The notes under the pieces: generated by a model
Databases searched by the model: none
What the model was told of the DNA's origin: nothing
What the model saw: only the letters and a program-made list of their open reading frames with translations
Part shown: positions 22,841-30,719 of the stretch, piece after piece
Layout of the letters: each line of letters opens with the position of its first letter
How positions within the stretch are numbered: the stretch's first letter is position 1
Position numbers and translations under genes: made by a program
Assembly (NCBI GenBank): GCA_046160865.1
Contig: JBJXHG010000079.1
Coordinates: forward strand, 1 to 32,260
DNA: 32,260 nucleotides
Direction of reading: 5' to 3'
DNA from: JBJXHG01 sp046160865
Lineage (GTDB): Bacteria; Planctomycetota; UBA1135; GCA-002686595

Positions 22841-24229
22841 ATGTCTCGGCCAGCGTCATGTGGATGGGCGTGCGCGCTCGTCTTCGCCACCGCGTGCACG
22901 TCGTCGAACGACGCGCAAGAGCCCGGCCGGAAGCACGAGCCGGTGCGCATCGAGGAGCTCAATCGCTTGATCGCGGAAGGCGCGCTGCGCCCCGTCGATG
23001 CGATGGGTGACACGCCGGAGTCGCAGCAGGCATCCGCCGACGCCGGGGAGCCGCTGACGACGCCAACGCCCGCGATGCTCGAGTCGGCGCAGACCGCGCC
23101 GGCGAGCTTCGGCGACGAGAATCCGTATCTCGCGTTCGGCAAGCGGATCCAGGTCTATCCCGACACGGGCTTGATCATGAAGCCGTACCCGCTGCGCGTC
23201 GGCACCGGATCGCGGCTCGAGAACCTCCTCCGCACGTACGGCAACTTCCAGCTCTGGGAGTCCGGCCCGCAGCGCCCCGACCAAGTGCGGCTGCAGATGA
23301 TCGAGAAGTGGGACCAGGAGCTCTTCAACGATCTGCGGCTCGCGCTGCCCGACGACGGCCGCCCGGTGAACGTCGCCGATTGGCTCGTCGTCGTCGCGGG
23401 TGCGGATCTGCTGCGCGAGGTCGAGAGCTTCATCAACATCTTCGCGGCCGGCGTGCCGCAGATCGAGATCGAGGCCAAGATCGTCGAGGTCACGGTGGTC
23501 GACAGCCTCGATCTCGGCGTCGGTCCGATCAACGAAACGACGCCGATCTTCGGCTTCCCGGACCACACGTTCGTCGAGAGTTTCAGCTTCAACCTCCCGA
23601 GCGGGAACGGGAGCACGTTCAGCTCGGTGAATTCGCTGTTGGCGCTCGGCGGCGTTCAGGATGGATTGCGTTTCAACGCGATCCTCCAGGCTCTCGCGAC
23701 GTTCGAGAACGTGTCGATCATCTCGCGTCCGAAGATCGCGGTGCGCGAGGGCGGCAAGGCCGAGATCGTGAACACGCTGAAGATCCCGACGTACGCGGTG
23801 TCGGGGATCACGGCGGACGGCAAGTTCGGCGCGACGCTCAACTACGAAGAGGTGGGCATCAAGCTGTTCGTGGTGCCGCGCGTGATCGGAACGCAGACCG
23901 TCGCGCTCAACATCGACATCGAGGCCTCGGCGGAGAGCGGCTCGGCCGTCACGTTCACGATCGACAACGGTCCGACGCTCACGAACCCGATCATCTCGCG
24001 CCGCGGCGCGAAGACGGTCGTGTATCTGGAACCCGGCCAAGCCGTGATCCTCGGCGGTCTGATCACCGAGCGGGTCGTCGATTCCAACGAGCGCGTGCCG
24101 ATCCTCGGCTCCATTCCAGTGCTCGGCTATCTGTTCCGCGCCACGCACAAGCGCAAGGAGCAGACGAACGTGCTCTTCTTCATCCGCCCGCGCATCCTGC
24201 AGGGCAGCGACATGAACCGCGAGTTCTGA
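22841..24229 (+). CDS. Short secretin-family lipoprotein (GspD/PilQ-like)
   Basis: 462 residues. A GTG at 22808 is possible, but ATG at 22841 gives a lipoprotein signal with lipobox F-A-T-A-C (Cys19). An acidic/Ala-rich region to about residue 90 is followed by a mixed segment with Y-P-L-R-V-G-T-G-S-R-L-E-N-L-L. An N-domain-like stretch then has W-L-V-V-V-A-G-A-D-L-L-R-E-V-E-S-F-I. The secretin core begins Q-I-E-I-E-A-K-I-V-E-V-T, with S-R-P-K-I-A-V-R-E-G. It ends with the family signature V-P-I-L-G-S-I-P-V-L-G-Y-L-F (about residues 420-433) and N-V-L-F-F-I-R-P-R-I. Secretins form the outer-membrane ring of type II secretion or type IV pili. Usual GspD proteins have about 650 residues with N0-N3; this one is clearly shorter. 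GspK follows 61 bp downstream. Confidence 0.85.
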   Translation: MSRPASCGWACALVFATACTSSNDAQEPGRKHEPVRIEELNRLIAEGALRPVDAMGDTPESQQASADAGEPLTTPTPAMLESAQTAPASFGDENPYLAFGKRIQVYPDTGLIMKPYPLRVGTGSRLENLLRTYGNFQLWESGPQRPDQVRLQMIEKWDQELFNDLRLALPDDGRPVNVADWLVVVAGADLLREVESFINIFAAGVPQIEIEAKIVEVTVVDSLDLGVGPINETTPIFGFPDHTFVESFSFNLPSGNGSTFSSVNSLLALGGVQDGLRFNAILQALATFENVSIISRPKIAVREGGKAEIVNTLKIPTYAVSGITADGKFGATLNYEEVGIKLFVVPRVIGTQTVALNIDIEASAESGSAVTFTIDNGPTLTNPIISRRGAKTVVYLEPGQAVILGGLITERVVDSNERVPILGSIPVLGYLFRATHKRKEQTNVLFFIRPRILQGSDMNREF

Positions 24230-24290
24230 CGCTCGGTCCGCCGCAAGGCCCGGAAGAAGCTACGATCCCGCGCGTCGACGCCCCGTTGGC

Positions 24291-25901
24291 ATGAAGCTCT
24301 CCGCCCACCGTCCCGATCGCACCGATCCGCGTCGCCGTGGGGCCGCACTGCTCCTGTCGCTCCTGATCCTGCTCGTGCTCGTCGCGATCGTCATCCAGAT
24401 CAACGTCAGCACCGGCACCGACGCGCGCATCGCGCGAAACGACGTGGGGCTCACGACGATGGATCTCGCGATCGAGTCTGGGCTCCTCGAGGAGTACGAC
24501 AAGCTGAAGGCGGATGGCGAGTCGGCTGGCGCTGCGGGCGGCGGCGCCGCCGCGCAGGGCGCGCCGCCGGCACCGCCTGCGCCGGCAGGTGGCGCGGGCG
24601 CACCAGGCGCGGAGGGTGCCAGTCAGGCGAACGACTCGCGTCGCGACGAGTGGGCGCAGGTGCAGCGCACCGAGATCAACGAGATCAAGCTGCGCATCCT
24701 CGTCCAAGACGAGGACAGCAAGATCAACGTGCTCAACCTGCTCAATCCGGACGAGAAGGAAGCGCAAGCCGCGTTCGACCGTGTGGTGCGCTGTCTGGAC
24801 ATGTGCCGCGACGGAACCGAAGCCGACATCCCGACGCGCGGCGCCGAGGAAATGACGCGCGCGATGCTCGAGTTCATGCAGCGGCGCAACCTGTCGAAGG
24901 TGCCGCGCCCGAAGTTGCTCTCGGACACCGAGCAGAACGAAGAGCAAGGGCTGCCGACGTCGCTCGAGGAGTTCGTCGTGCTGCCGCCGTTCGACGAGAG
25001 CTTGTTCCGCGACTATCGCGACTCCGACGGACGCATCGTGCACTCGATCGGCAGCTTCCTCACCGTGTGGAGCTCGCTCACGACGCAACGTCTCGAGCAG
25101 GACGCGCCGACCGCAGGCGGCGGCGCCCCAGCGGCCGGCGCGGGAACGCCGCCACCGGAAGGCGGCGGTGCGGCGGGTCAGGGCGGCGCAGCGGCGCCTG
25201 GTGGGGGAACGCCGCCACCCGAAGGGGGCGCTGCGGCGACCGGTCAGGGCGGCGCGCAAGGTGGCGCGCAAGGTGGCGCTCCGGGTGGTCAAGGCGCGGC
25301 AGCGGGCGGCCTCGGCGGTGATGCTGGCACCTCGAACACCGCCGGCAACGGTTGGGCGGTCAACGTCAACACCGCGCCGGCCGCCGTGCTGAAGGCGCTC
25401 TTCGACGACCGCGAACTGCGTCCGCGCTTCTGGGACAAGGTCATCGAGTACCGCAACCTCGAGGAGGAAGAGGAAGAGGGCGGCGCAGAAGAAGACGAAG
25501 AGGAACAAACGCCGACGTACGACGAGTTCGGTAACGAAGTCATCGAGCGACGGATCTTCGAGTCGCTGGGCGAGCTGCAGCAGGTGGACGGCTTCGAGGA
25601 TCTCGAGTCCGCGCTGCAGCAGCGTGTGCGCCAGATGCTCACGACGCAGAGCCAAGTGTTCTCGATCTACATCGTCGCGCGCCGATCGACATCCTCGGAC
25701 GGCGACGAAGCGGCGGCGTTCGGCGACCTGGAGCAGAACCGCATCGAAGAGGAGCAGGGTGACGCGCTCGTGCGCGTGGTGCGTTCCGTCGTATGGCGCC
25801 GGACGTCCGGCGAGGAAGTGGAGATCATTCCGCTCCTGCGCTGGGAGTACCTCGACTACCTGCCGTTCGAGGTCGTCGACTACCCCGACGACGAGCGCTG
25901 A
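24291..25901 (+). CDS. gspK: GspK-like minor pseudopilin of a type II secretion system
   Basis: 536 residues. A basic start (D-P-R-R-R-G-A-A-L-L-L-S) runs into one membrane segment (about residues 17-38), the prepilin-like N-terminus of GspK. The body has I-N-E-I-K-L-R-I-L-V-Q-D-E-D-S-K-I-N-V-L-N-L-L and W-A-V-N-V-N-T-A-P-A-A-V-L-K-A-L, both typical of GspK, which caps the pseudopilus tip. The residue before the hydrophobic run is Gly, as required for prepilin peptidase. Two Gly/Ala/Pro-rich linkers interrupt the fold (about residues 77-109 and 274-349); the second contains G-T-P-P-P-E-G-G twice. An acidic patch (about 390-407) follows. GspK usually has 300-350 residues, so the linkers account for much of the excess. 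It is downstream of the secretin gene; no other Gsp genes are in the window. Confidence 0.85.
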   Translation: MKLSAHRPDRTDPRRRGAALLLSLLILLVLVAIVIQINVSTGTDARIARNDVGLTTMDLAIESGLLEEYDKLKADGESAGAAGGGAAAQGAPPAPPAPAGGAGAPGAEGASQANDSRRDEWAQVQRTEINEIKLRILVQDEDSKINVLNLLNPDEKEAQAAFDRVVRCLDMCRDGTEADIPTRGAEEMTRAMLEFMQRRNLSKVPRPKLLSDTEQNEEQGLPTSLEEFVVLPPFDESLFRDYRDSDGRIVHSIGSFLTVWSSLTTQRLEQDAPTAGGGAPAAGAGTPPPEGGGAAGQGGAAAPGGGTPPPEGGAAATGQGGAQGGAQGGAPGGQGAAAGGLGGDAGTSNTAGNGWAVNVNTAPAAVLKALFDDRELRPRFWDKVIEYRNLEEEEEEGGAEEDEEEQTPTYDEFGNEVIERRIFESLGELQQVDGFEDLESALQQRVRQMLTTQSQVFSIYIVARRSTSSDGDEAAAFGDLEQNRIEEEQGDALVRVVRSVVWRRTSGEEVEIIPLLRWEYLDYLPFEVVDYPDDER

Positions 25902-25948
25902 GGAGAGCTGCGGTCGATCCCGACGAATCGCCTTGCTCCGAACGAGCT
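25902..25948. repeat. Family-B foldback half element (right arm only)
   Basis: The sequence directly after the gspK stop (GCTGCGGTCGATCCCGACGA, then CGCCTTGCTCCGAACGAGCT) matches the right arm of copy 1 at about 19083-19127. It lacks its left arm and abuts the complete copy that follows. Confidence 0.75.
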
Positions 25949-26119
25949 CGCACGGCCTCACCACGTCCTGCTGCGGTTGCGCCAACTCGCTCAGAGCCGC
26001 GTTGTTGGATCGCAATCGATCCTCGCTGACCTTCCAGGTCACCCCCGGTCGATTTCGATGCAACGCCTTGCTCCGAGCGAGCTGGCGCAACCTCGCGACG
26101 GACGTGGTGAGAATTGCGG
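25949..26119. repeat. 171-bp foldback element, family B, copy 2
   Basis: The left arm holds GGTTGCGCCAACTCGCTCAG, then AGCCGCGTTGTTGGATCG. The right arm in reverse complement reads GGTTGCGCCAGCTCGCTCGG, then AGCAAGGCGTTGCATCG. The centre is TGACCT-TCC-AGGTCA (26027-26041). The size and the arms match copy 1 at 18991-19160 at most positions, whereas the central palindrome differs in sequence and keeps self-complementarity. Confidence 0.85.
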
Positions 26120-26171
26120 ACTAGTCCCGTGCTCCGACGCGCGTGCAAGCCCTCGGCACCTGCAGCGCTTT

Positions 26172-26196
26172 CGCCGCGTGCGGCTCGGTCGCGGCG
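26172..26196 (+). terminator. Hairpin followed by T-run upstream of purA
   Basis: CGCCGCG (26172-26178) pairs with CGCGGCG (26190-26196) over an 11-nt loop, followed by GGGGTTTTCG. It could be the intrinsic terminator of the secretin-gspK transcript. Confidence 0.4.
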
Positions 26197-26300
26197 GGGT
26201 TTTCGCTTGTCGCCTTTCGCGGGTGGAGCAAGAATCGCCGCCTCGCTGCACGCCTGCACGCTTTCCGCGGCGCTCGTCCGGCTCGACACTCGAAAGAACC

Positions 26301-27584
26301 ATGCCCTCCCTCAGTGTTTTCGGTGCCCAGTGGGGAGACGAAGGCAAGGGCAAGCTGATCGATCTGCTCTCGCGCGACGCCGACGTGGTCGTGCGCTACC
26401 AGGGTGGCGCGAACGCCGGTCACACCGTCGTCGTCGGCAGCGAGAAGTACGTGCTGCACCTCATCCCGTCGGGGATCTTGCACCCCGGCAAGCTCAATGT
26501 GATCGGCAACGGCGTTGCAGTCGATCCCATCAAGCTGCTCGAGGAGGTCGACGGACTGCGGAAACGCAACGTCGCCGTCGACGGTAAGAACCTGCGCCTC
26601 TCGGCCGGCGCGCACGTGATCTTCGAGCACCATCGTTTGATCGATCAGCTGTCGGAGCGCTGGCGCGGCGAAGGCCGCATCGGCACGACCGGACGCGGCA
26701 TCGGACCGTGCTACGCCGACAAAGCCGCGCGCACCGGGCTGCGCGTGTGCGACCTGCTCGATCCGACGACGTGCCGCACGCGCTTGCGCGCCGCGCTCGC
26801 CGAGAAGAACTCGCTGATCACGCGCGTTCATGGGGAAACGCCGCTCGATCTCGAAGGTCAGCTCGACCGCTACATGGCGCTCGCGGAGCGGCTGCGCCCG
26901 TTCGTCGGCGACACCGGCGCGGAGGTTCGCGCGGCCTATCGCGCCGGCAAGCACGTGCTCTTCGAAGGCGCGCAAGGCGCGATGCTCGACCTCGACTCCG
27001 GCACGTATCCGTACGTCACGTCTTCGAGCACCGGCGCGAACGGCATCGCGTCCGGCGCGTCGTTCCCGCCGCGCTGCGTCGACCAGGTCCTGGGCATCGC
27101 GAAGGCGTACTGCACGCGCGTCGGCGAAGGCCCGTTCCCGACCGAGCAGACGAACCCGATCGGTGAGCGCATCCGCAAAGCGGGCAACGAATACGGATCG
27201 ACGACGGGGCGCCCGCGCCGCTGCGGATGGTTCGACGCGGTCGCGATCCGCTACGCGCTCGAGCTCTCCGGCGCCGACGGCTGGATCATCACGAACCTCG
27301 ACGTGCTCACGGGCTTCGACGAGATCCAAGTCGCCGTGCGCTACACGGTCGAAGGCGCGGACTGCTCGACGTGGCCGGCGCACCTGCCGAGCCACCAGCG
27401 CGCCGAGCCGGTCTACGCGACGCACGCCGGCTGGAGCGAGGACATCACCGCGGTCCGCCGCTACGGCGACTTGCCGCCGCGCGCGCGCGCGTACGTCGAA
27501 GAGCTCGAGCGCGAAGTCGGCATCCCCGTCGTCATGCTTTCGGTCGGACCCGACCGCGAGCAGGTGATCCCGCGCAAGTCCTGA
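26301..27584 (+). CDS. purA: Adenylosuccinate synthetase
   Basis: 427 residues (the E. coli enzyme has about 430). PurA makes adenylosuccinate from IMP, aspartate and GTP, the first committed step to AMP. The N-terminal W-G-D-E-G-K-G-K P-loop spans residues 11-18, with catalytic Asp13. N-A-G-H-T contains His41, the second catalytic residue. Further family motifs are G-T-T-G-R-G-I-G-P-C-Y, L-F-E-G-A-Q-G-A-M-L-D-L-D, T-Y-P-Y-V-T-S-S, and T-T-G-R-P-R-R-C-G-W-F-D near the C-terminus. The start at 26301 is the only one that places the P-loop at the N-terminus. It has GAAAG four bases upstream. The uppS gene starts 5 bp after its stop. Confidence 0.98.
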   Translation: MPSLSVFGAQWGDEGKGKLIDLLSRDADVVVRYQGGANAGHTVVVGSEKYVLHLIPSGILHPGKLNVIGNGVAVDPIKLLEEVDGLRKRNVAVDGKNLRLSAGAHVIFEHHRLIDQLSERWRGEGRIGTTGRGIGPCYADKAARTGLRVCDLLDPTTCRTRLRAALAEKNSLITRVHGETPLDLEGQLDRYMALAERLRPFVGDTGAEVRAAYRAGKHVLFEGAQGAMLDLDSGTYPYVTSSSTGANGIASGASFPPRCVDQVLGIAKAYCTRVGEGPFPTEQTNPIGERIRKAGNEYGSTTGRPRRCGWFDAVAIRYALELSGADGWIITNLDVLTGFDEIQVAVRYTVEGADCSTWPAHLPSHQRAEPVYATHAGWSEDITAVRRYGDLPPRARAYVEELEREVGIPVVMLSVGPDREQVIPRKS

Positions 27585-27589
27585 TCGCC

Positions 27590-28372
27590 ATGGCGAAGGA
27601 ACCGATCATCCGCCCCGACTTCGGCGACTCCTTCCCCGAGCACATCGCGATCATCATGGACGGCAACGGGCGCTGGGCCGAAGGCCAAGGTCTGCGCCGC
27701 ATCTTCGGACATCGCGAGGGCATCCACTCGGTGCGCGAGATCACGACCGAGTGCGCGCGCATGGGCGTGCAGAGCCTCACGCTGTACGCGTTCTCGGTGG
27801 AGAACTGGAAGCGTCCGTCGCCAGAGGTGCGCTACCTGATGCAGCTCCTGCGTCAGTTCCTGATCCGCGAGCGAACGACTCTAATGGACAACGACGTGCG
27901 CCTGCGCGCGATCGGACGCATCCAGGATCTGCCGGACAACGCGGTGGAAGAGCTGCGTCGCACGGAGGAGCTCACGCGCCACAATCCCGGCATGCTGCTG
28001 CGGCTCGCGCTGTCGTATGGAAGCCGCACCGAGATCGCCGACGGATTGCGCGCTCTCGCCCTGGACGCGCGCAGCGGCGCGCTCGATCCGGCGAGCATCG
28101 ACGAGGAGACGCTGCGCCATTACCTCTACGATCCGGCGACGCCGGATCCGGATCTCCTGATCCGCACGGCGGGGGAGATGCGTCTCTCCAACTTCTTGCT
28201 GTGGCAGATCTCGTACTCGGAGCTCTACGTTTCCGACGTGTGCTGGCCCGAGTTCCGCAAGCCAGAGCTCGTCGAAGCGCTGCGCGCGTACGGTCGTCGC
28301 AAGCGCAAGTTCGGCGGCTTGATCCAAGACGTTCCGAACCCTCCGCGCGAACGCTCGGAAAAGCGCGCCTAG
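27590..28372 (+). CDS. uppS: Undecaprenyl diphosphate synthase (cis-prenyltransferase)
   Basis: 260 residues. UppS builds C55 undecaprenyl diphosphate, the lipid carrier for peptidoglycan and other envelope polymers. H-I-A-I-I-M-D-G-N-G-R-W-A contains the catalytic Asp24, followed by F-G-H-R-E-G. T-L-Y-A-F-S-V-E-N-W-K-R-P, the R-L-A-L-S-Y-G-S-R-T-E-I block and D-L-L-I-R-T-A-G-E-M-R-L-S-N-F-L-L-W-Q are the remaining family signatures. The usual R-T-[GS]-G-E is R-T-A-G-E here. The ATG at 27590 follows the purA stop by 5 bp, so co-translation is likely; cdsA starts 10 bp after its stop. Confidence 0.97.
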   Translation: MAKEPIIRPDFGDSFPEHIAIIMDGNGRWAEGQGLRRIFGHREGIHSVREITTECARMGVQSLTLYAFSVENWKRPSPEVRYLMQLLRQFLIRERTTLMDNDVRLRAIGRIQDLPDNAVEELRRTEELTRHNPGMLLRLALSYGSRTEIADGLRALALDARSGALDPASIDEETLRHYLYDPATPDPDLLIRTAGEMRLSNFLLWQISYSELYVSDVCWPEFRKPELVEALRAYGRRKRKFGGLIQDVPNPPRERSEKRA

Positions 28373-28382
28373 ATCGCCGTTC

Positions 28383-29441
28383 ATGGCGTCACCGAAGGCC
28401 GCCAGGATCCTGAAACGCACGGCGGTCGGCGGCAGCCTCGTCTGCGTGCTGAGCGCGATCCTGTGGTGGACGTCGCAGTCGAGCGACGGCAAGCCCGTGC
28501 TGATCACCGTGGCGATCGTCCTCGTCGCGGCGGCGCTCGAGTTGAGCCGCATGGGCAAGCTCGCCGCGCTCGAGCTGCGTCCAACGTTGCTCGTCGCGTC
28601 GTTCGGCGCGCTGATGCTCGGGACGCTCGCGATTCAGGGCGACGAGCTGCGCGCGCTGTCGATGGGCACGCCGCGCGAGCCGTATCTCTCGCACGTCTAC
28701 GAACCCACGCTCGCTATCGAATACGGCTTCGCGGCGCTGCTCGCGGCTTCCGCATTCGCCTGGACGGCGATCGGGCTGCCGCGCGTCGTCCTCTACGGCA
28801 TCGCGGTGCTCGCGATGGCGCTCTACGTCGGTGGGGAGACGCACGAAGTCGCGTCGCGACTAAAGATCGCGGCCATCGTGCTAGCGATCTGGGTCGTCGC
28901 GACGCTGCCGATGGTCGCGTGGGTGAAGAAGCGCGCGCGCGACCTCCTGATCGCGATCGGCCTGGCCGTGTGGATCGTTCCGCCGTTGCCTGCCTTGTGG
29001 GCGTTCTGGCGCGAGTGGGGCATGCACAGTCTCGTCGCCCTGCTCGTCCTGTCGAAGTGCGGCGACACGTTCGGCTACTACGTCGGCAACGCGATCGGCA
29101 AGCGCCATCCGTTCCCGAACATCAGTCCCGGAAAGACCGTGGCGGGCTGCGTCGGTTCGCTCGTCGGCGCGGCGGCCGTTGGCGGCGTGCTCGCGCACTT
29201 CGATCTGCTCCACGCGAGTTATCGCGCGAGCATCGCGAGCGGCCTGGTCGGCGGCGCGTTGATCAACGTGGCCGCACAGGCCGGCGACCTGCTCGAGAGC
29301 TGGGTCAAGCGCAAGGCCGGCGTGAAGGACAGCTCGACCGTGTTCGGTCCGTCGGGCGGCGTTCTGGATCAGATCGACAGCCTGCTGCTCACGGTTCCGG
29401 TCGCGTCGTTGATCTGGTTCGTCGTCCTCGAAGTCGGATGA
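28383..29441 (+). CDS. cdsA: Phosphatidate cytidylyltransferase (CDP-diglyceride synthase)
   Basis: 352 residues with about eight hydrophobic segments. CdsA converts phosphatidic acid and CTP to CDP-diacylglycerol at the inner membrane. The C-terminal third shows D-T-F-G-Y-Y-V-G-N-A-I-G-K-R-H, S-P-G-K-T-V-A-G and then E-S-W-V-K-R-K-A-G-V-K-D-S-S-T, closing with G-P-S-G-G-V-L-D-Q-I-D-S-L-L. This is the family signature, but the usual P-G-H-G-G and D-R are G-P-S-G-G and D-Q here. The position directly after uppS is the classical uppS-cdsA arrangement of bacterial envelope operons. Confidence 0.95.
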   Translation: MASPKAARILKRTAVGGSLVCVLSAILWWTSQSSDGKPVLITVAIVLVAAALELSRMGKLAALELRPTLLVASFGALMLGTLAIQGDELRALSMGTPREPYLSHVYEPTLAIEYGFAALLAASAFAWTAIGLPRVVLYGIAVLAMALYVGGETHEVASRLKIAAIVLAIWVVATLPMVAWVKKRARDLLIAIGLAVWIVPPLPALWAFWREWGMHSLVALLVLSKCGDTFGYYVGNAIGKRHPFPNISPGKTVAGCVGSLVGAAAVGGVLAHFDLLHASYRASIASGLVGGALINVAAQAGDLLESWVKRKAGVKDSSTVFGPSGGVLDQIDSLLLTVPVASLIWFVVLEVG

Positions 29442-29535
29442 GCGAGCGCGACGGCGACGAACTCGGATCGCTTCCGTTGACAGCGCTGTGCGCCGTGCCG
29501 ATGCTTGAGCCCTCCTGCCGGGACACACCGCGCGC

Positions 29536-30630
29536 TTGACCGAGATCACGATCCCCCTGCGCTCCCACGAGGAAGCGATCCTCGTCCTCGGACCCTACGA
29601 TCGGTACGCCAAGCTGCTGCGCCAGGACCTCGAGGTCGACGTTTTCACGCGCAACGGCAACTTGCGCTTGAAGGGCACGGACGAGCGCGTGCAGGAGGCG
29701 CGCCGCCGCATCGAGCATCTCCTCGGCAAGACGCGCAAAGGTCGCGACCTCGGCGTCACCGACATCGAGTCGATCCTGCTCGGCAACGACAGCGGGTCCG
29801 CACGACCGGTCCCGCCGCCGGCGCGACCCGGCGCGACGCGCGCGGCGACTCCGTACCGGCTCGTGCGCACGAGCACGGCCCCGCCCGAGCGCACGCATTC
29901 CGACGAGCCGGCTGCTGCGAGCACGCGCCCGCGCCCGGTCGGCAGCGCGAACCTGAAGAGCTTGCGCATCAACCCGATCGAGCCGCGCACGGAGAATCAG
30001 CGTCGGTATCTCGACCTCATCGAGAAGCTGCCGCTCGTGCTCGGGCTCGGCGCTGCGGGCAGCGGCAAGACGTACCTCGCCGTCGCCGCGGCGGTGAAAG
30101 CGCTGCGCGCCGGAACCTGCCGGCGTCTCGTGATCACGCGCCCCGTCGTCGAAGCGGGCGAGCGACTCGGATTCCTGCCGGGCGATCTCGCCGCGAAGCT
30201 CGACCCGTACATGCGGCCGATCTACGACGCGTTCCACGACTTGATCGACTTCGACGACGTCGCGCGGCTCGAGGAGTCGGGCATCATCGAGATCGCGCCG
30301 CTCGCGTACATGCGCGGCCGCACGCTCTCGCACGCGTTCGCGATCCTCGACGAGGGTCAGAACACGAGTATCGCGCAGATGAAGATGTTCCTGACGCGGC
30401 TCGGCGAAGGCTCGCGCATGGTCATCACGGGCGATCCGTCGCAGAGCGATCTCGAAGGCAGCCAGCGCAGCGGCTTGCTCGATGCGCTCACGCGCTTGCG
30501 TGGGTTCAAGGACGTCGGCGTCGTCGAGTTCGGAAGCCGCGACATCGTCCGGCATCCGCTCGTCGAGCAGATCATCAAGGCCTACGAGGCGCCTTCGCGC
30601 GTCAGTCGCGAGGGCGACCGCGGTCCTTGA
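29536..30630 (+). CDS. phoH: PhoH-family ATPase (YbeZ-like)
   Basis: 364 residues from TTG at 29536; an in-frame TGA at 29506 leaves no other standard start. An N-terminal KH-like region (I-T-I-P-L-R-S-H-E-E-A-I) is followed by a Pro/Arg-rich linker (about residues 92-135). The PhoH ATPase domain begins P-R-T-E-N-Q-R-R-Y-L. It has Walker A G-A-A-G-S-G-K-T (172-179), I-T-R-P-V-V-E-A-G-E-R-L-G-F-L-P-G, and Walker B A-I-L-D-E-G-Q-N-T-S, where the family usually has D-E-A-Q-N. Then comes V-I-T-G-D-P-S-Q-S-D-L, often G-D-x-T-Q-I-D-L elsewhere. YbeZ-type PhoH proteins work with YbeY in rRNA and ribosome maintenance, and ybeY is the next gene. Confidence 0.94.
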   Translation: MTEITIPLRSHEEAILVLGPYDRYAKLLRQDLEVDVFTRNGNLRLKGTDERVQEARRRIEHLLGKTRKGRDLGVTDIESILLGNDSGSARPVPPPARPGATRAATPYRLVRTSTAPPERTHSDEPAAASTRPRPVGSANLKSLRINPIEPRTENQRRYLDLIEKLPLVLGLGAAGSGKTYLAVAAAVKALRAGTCRRLVITRPVVEAGERLGFLPGDLAAKLDPYMRPIYDAFHDLIDFDDVARLEESGIIEIAPLAYMRGRTLSHAFAILDEGQNTSIAQMKMFLTRLGEGSRMVITGDPSQSDLEGSQRSGLLDALTRLRGFKDVGVVEFGSRDIVRHPLVEQIIKAYEAPSRVSREGDRGP

Positions 30631-30719
30631 CGCCCACGGCGCGGCGGGCGAAGCGGACGAAGAGCGCGCCGCGGGCCGGAGCGCGCAAAGCGCCGAGGCG
30701 GGCCACGAAGTCGGTGTCG

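Larger units (their letters stand above)
25902..26300. other. Gap between gspK and purA, mostly foldback repeats
   Basis: 399 bp. The first 218 bp are one family-B half element plus a full copy. The remainder holds a hairpin at 26172-26196 and the purA leader. An upstream extension of the purA frame crosses this area but is not conserved in character. Confidence 0.7.

Noticed and set aside
14861..26119. CRISPR array
   Set aside because: The repeats are few, long, palindromic and far apart, without regular spacers or cas genes.
25977..26300. 108-codon N-terminal extension of PurA
   Set aside because: It would cross the foldback element and push the P-loop away from the N-terminus; PurA normally starts just before W-G-D-E-G-K-G-K.
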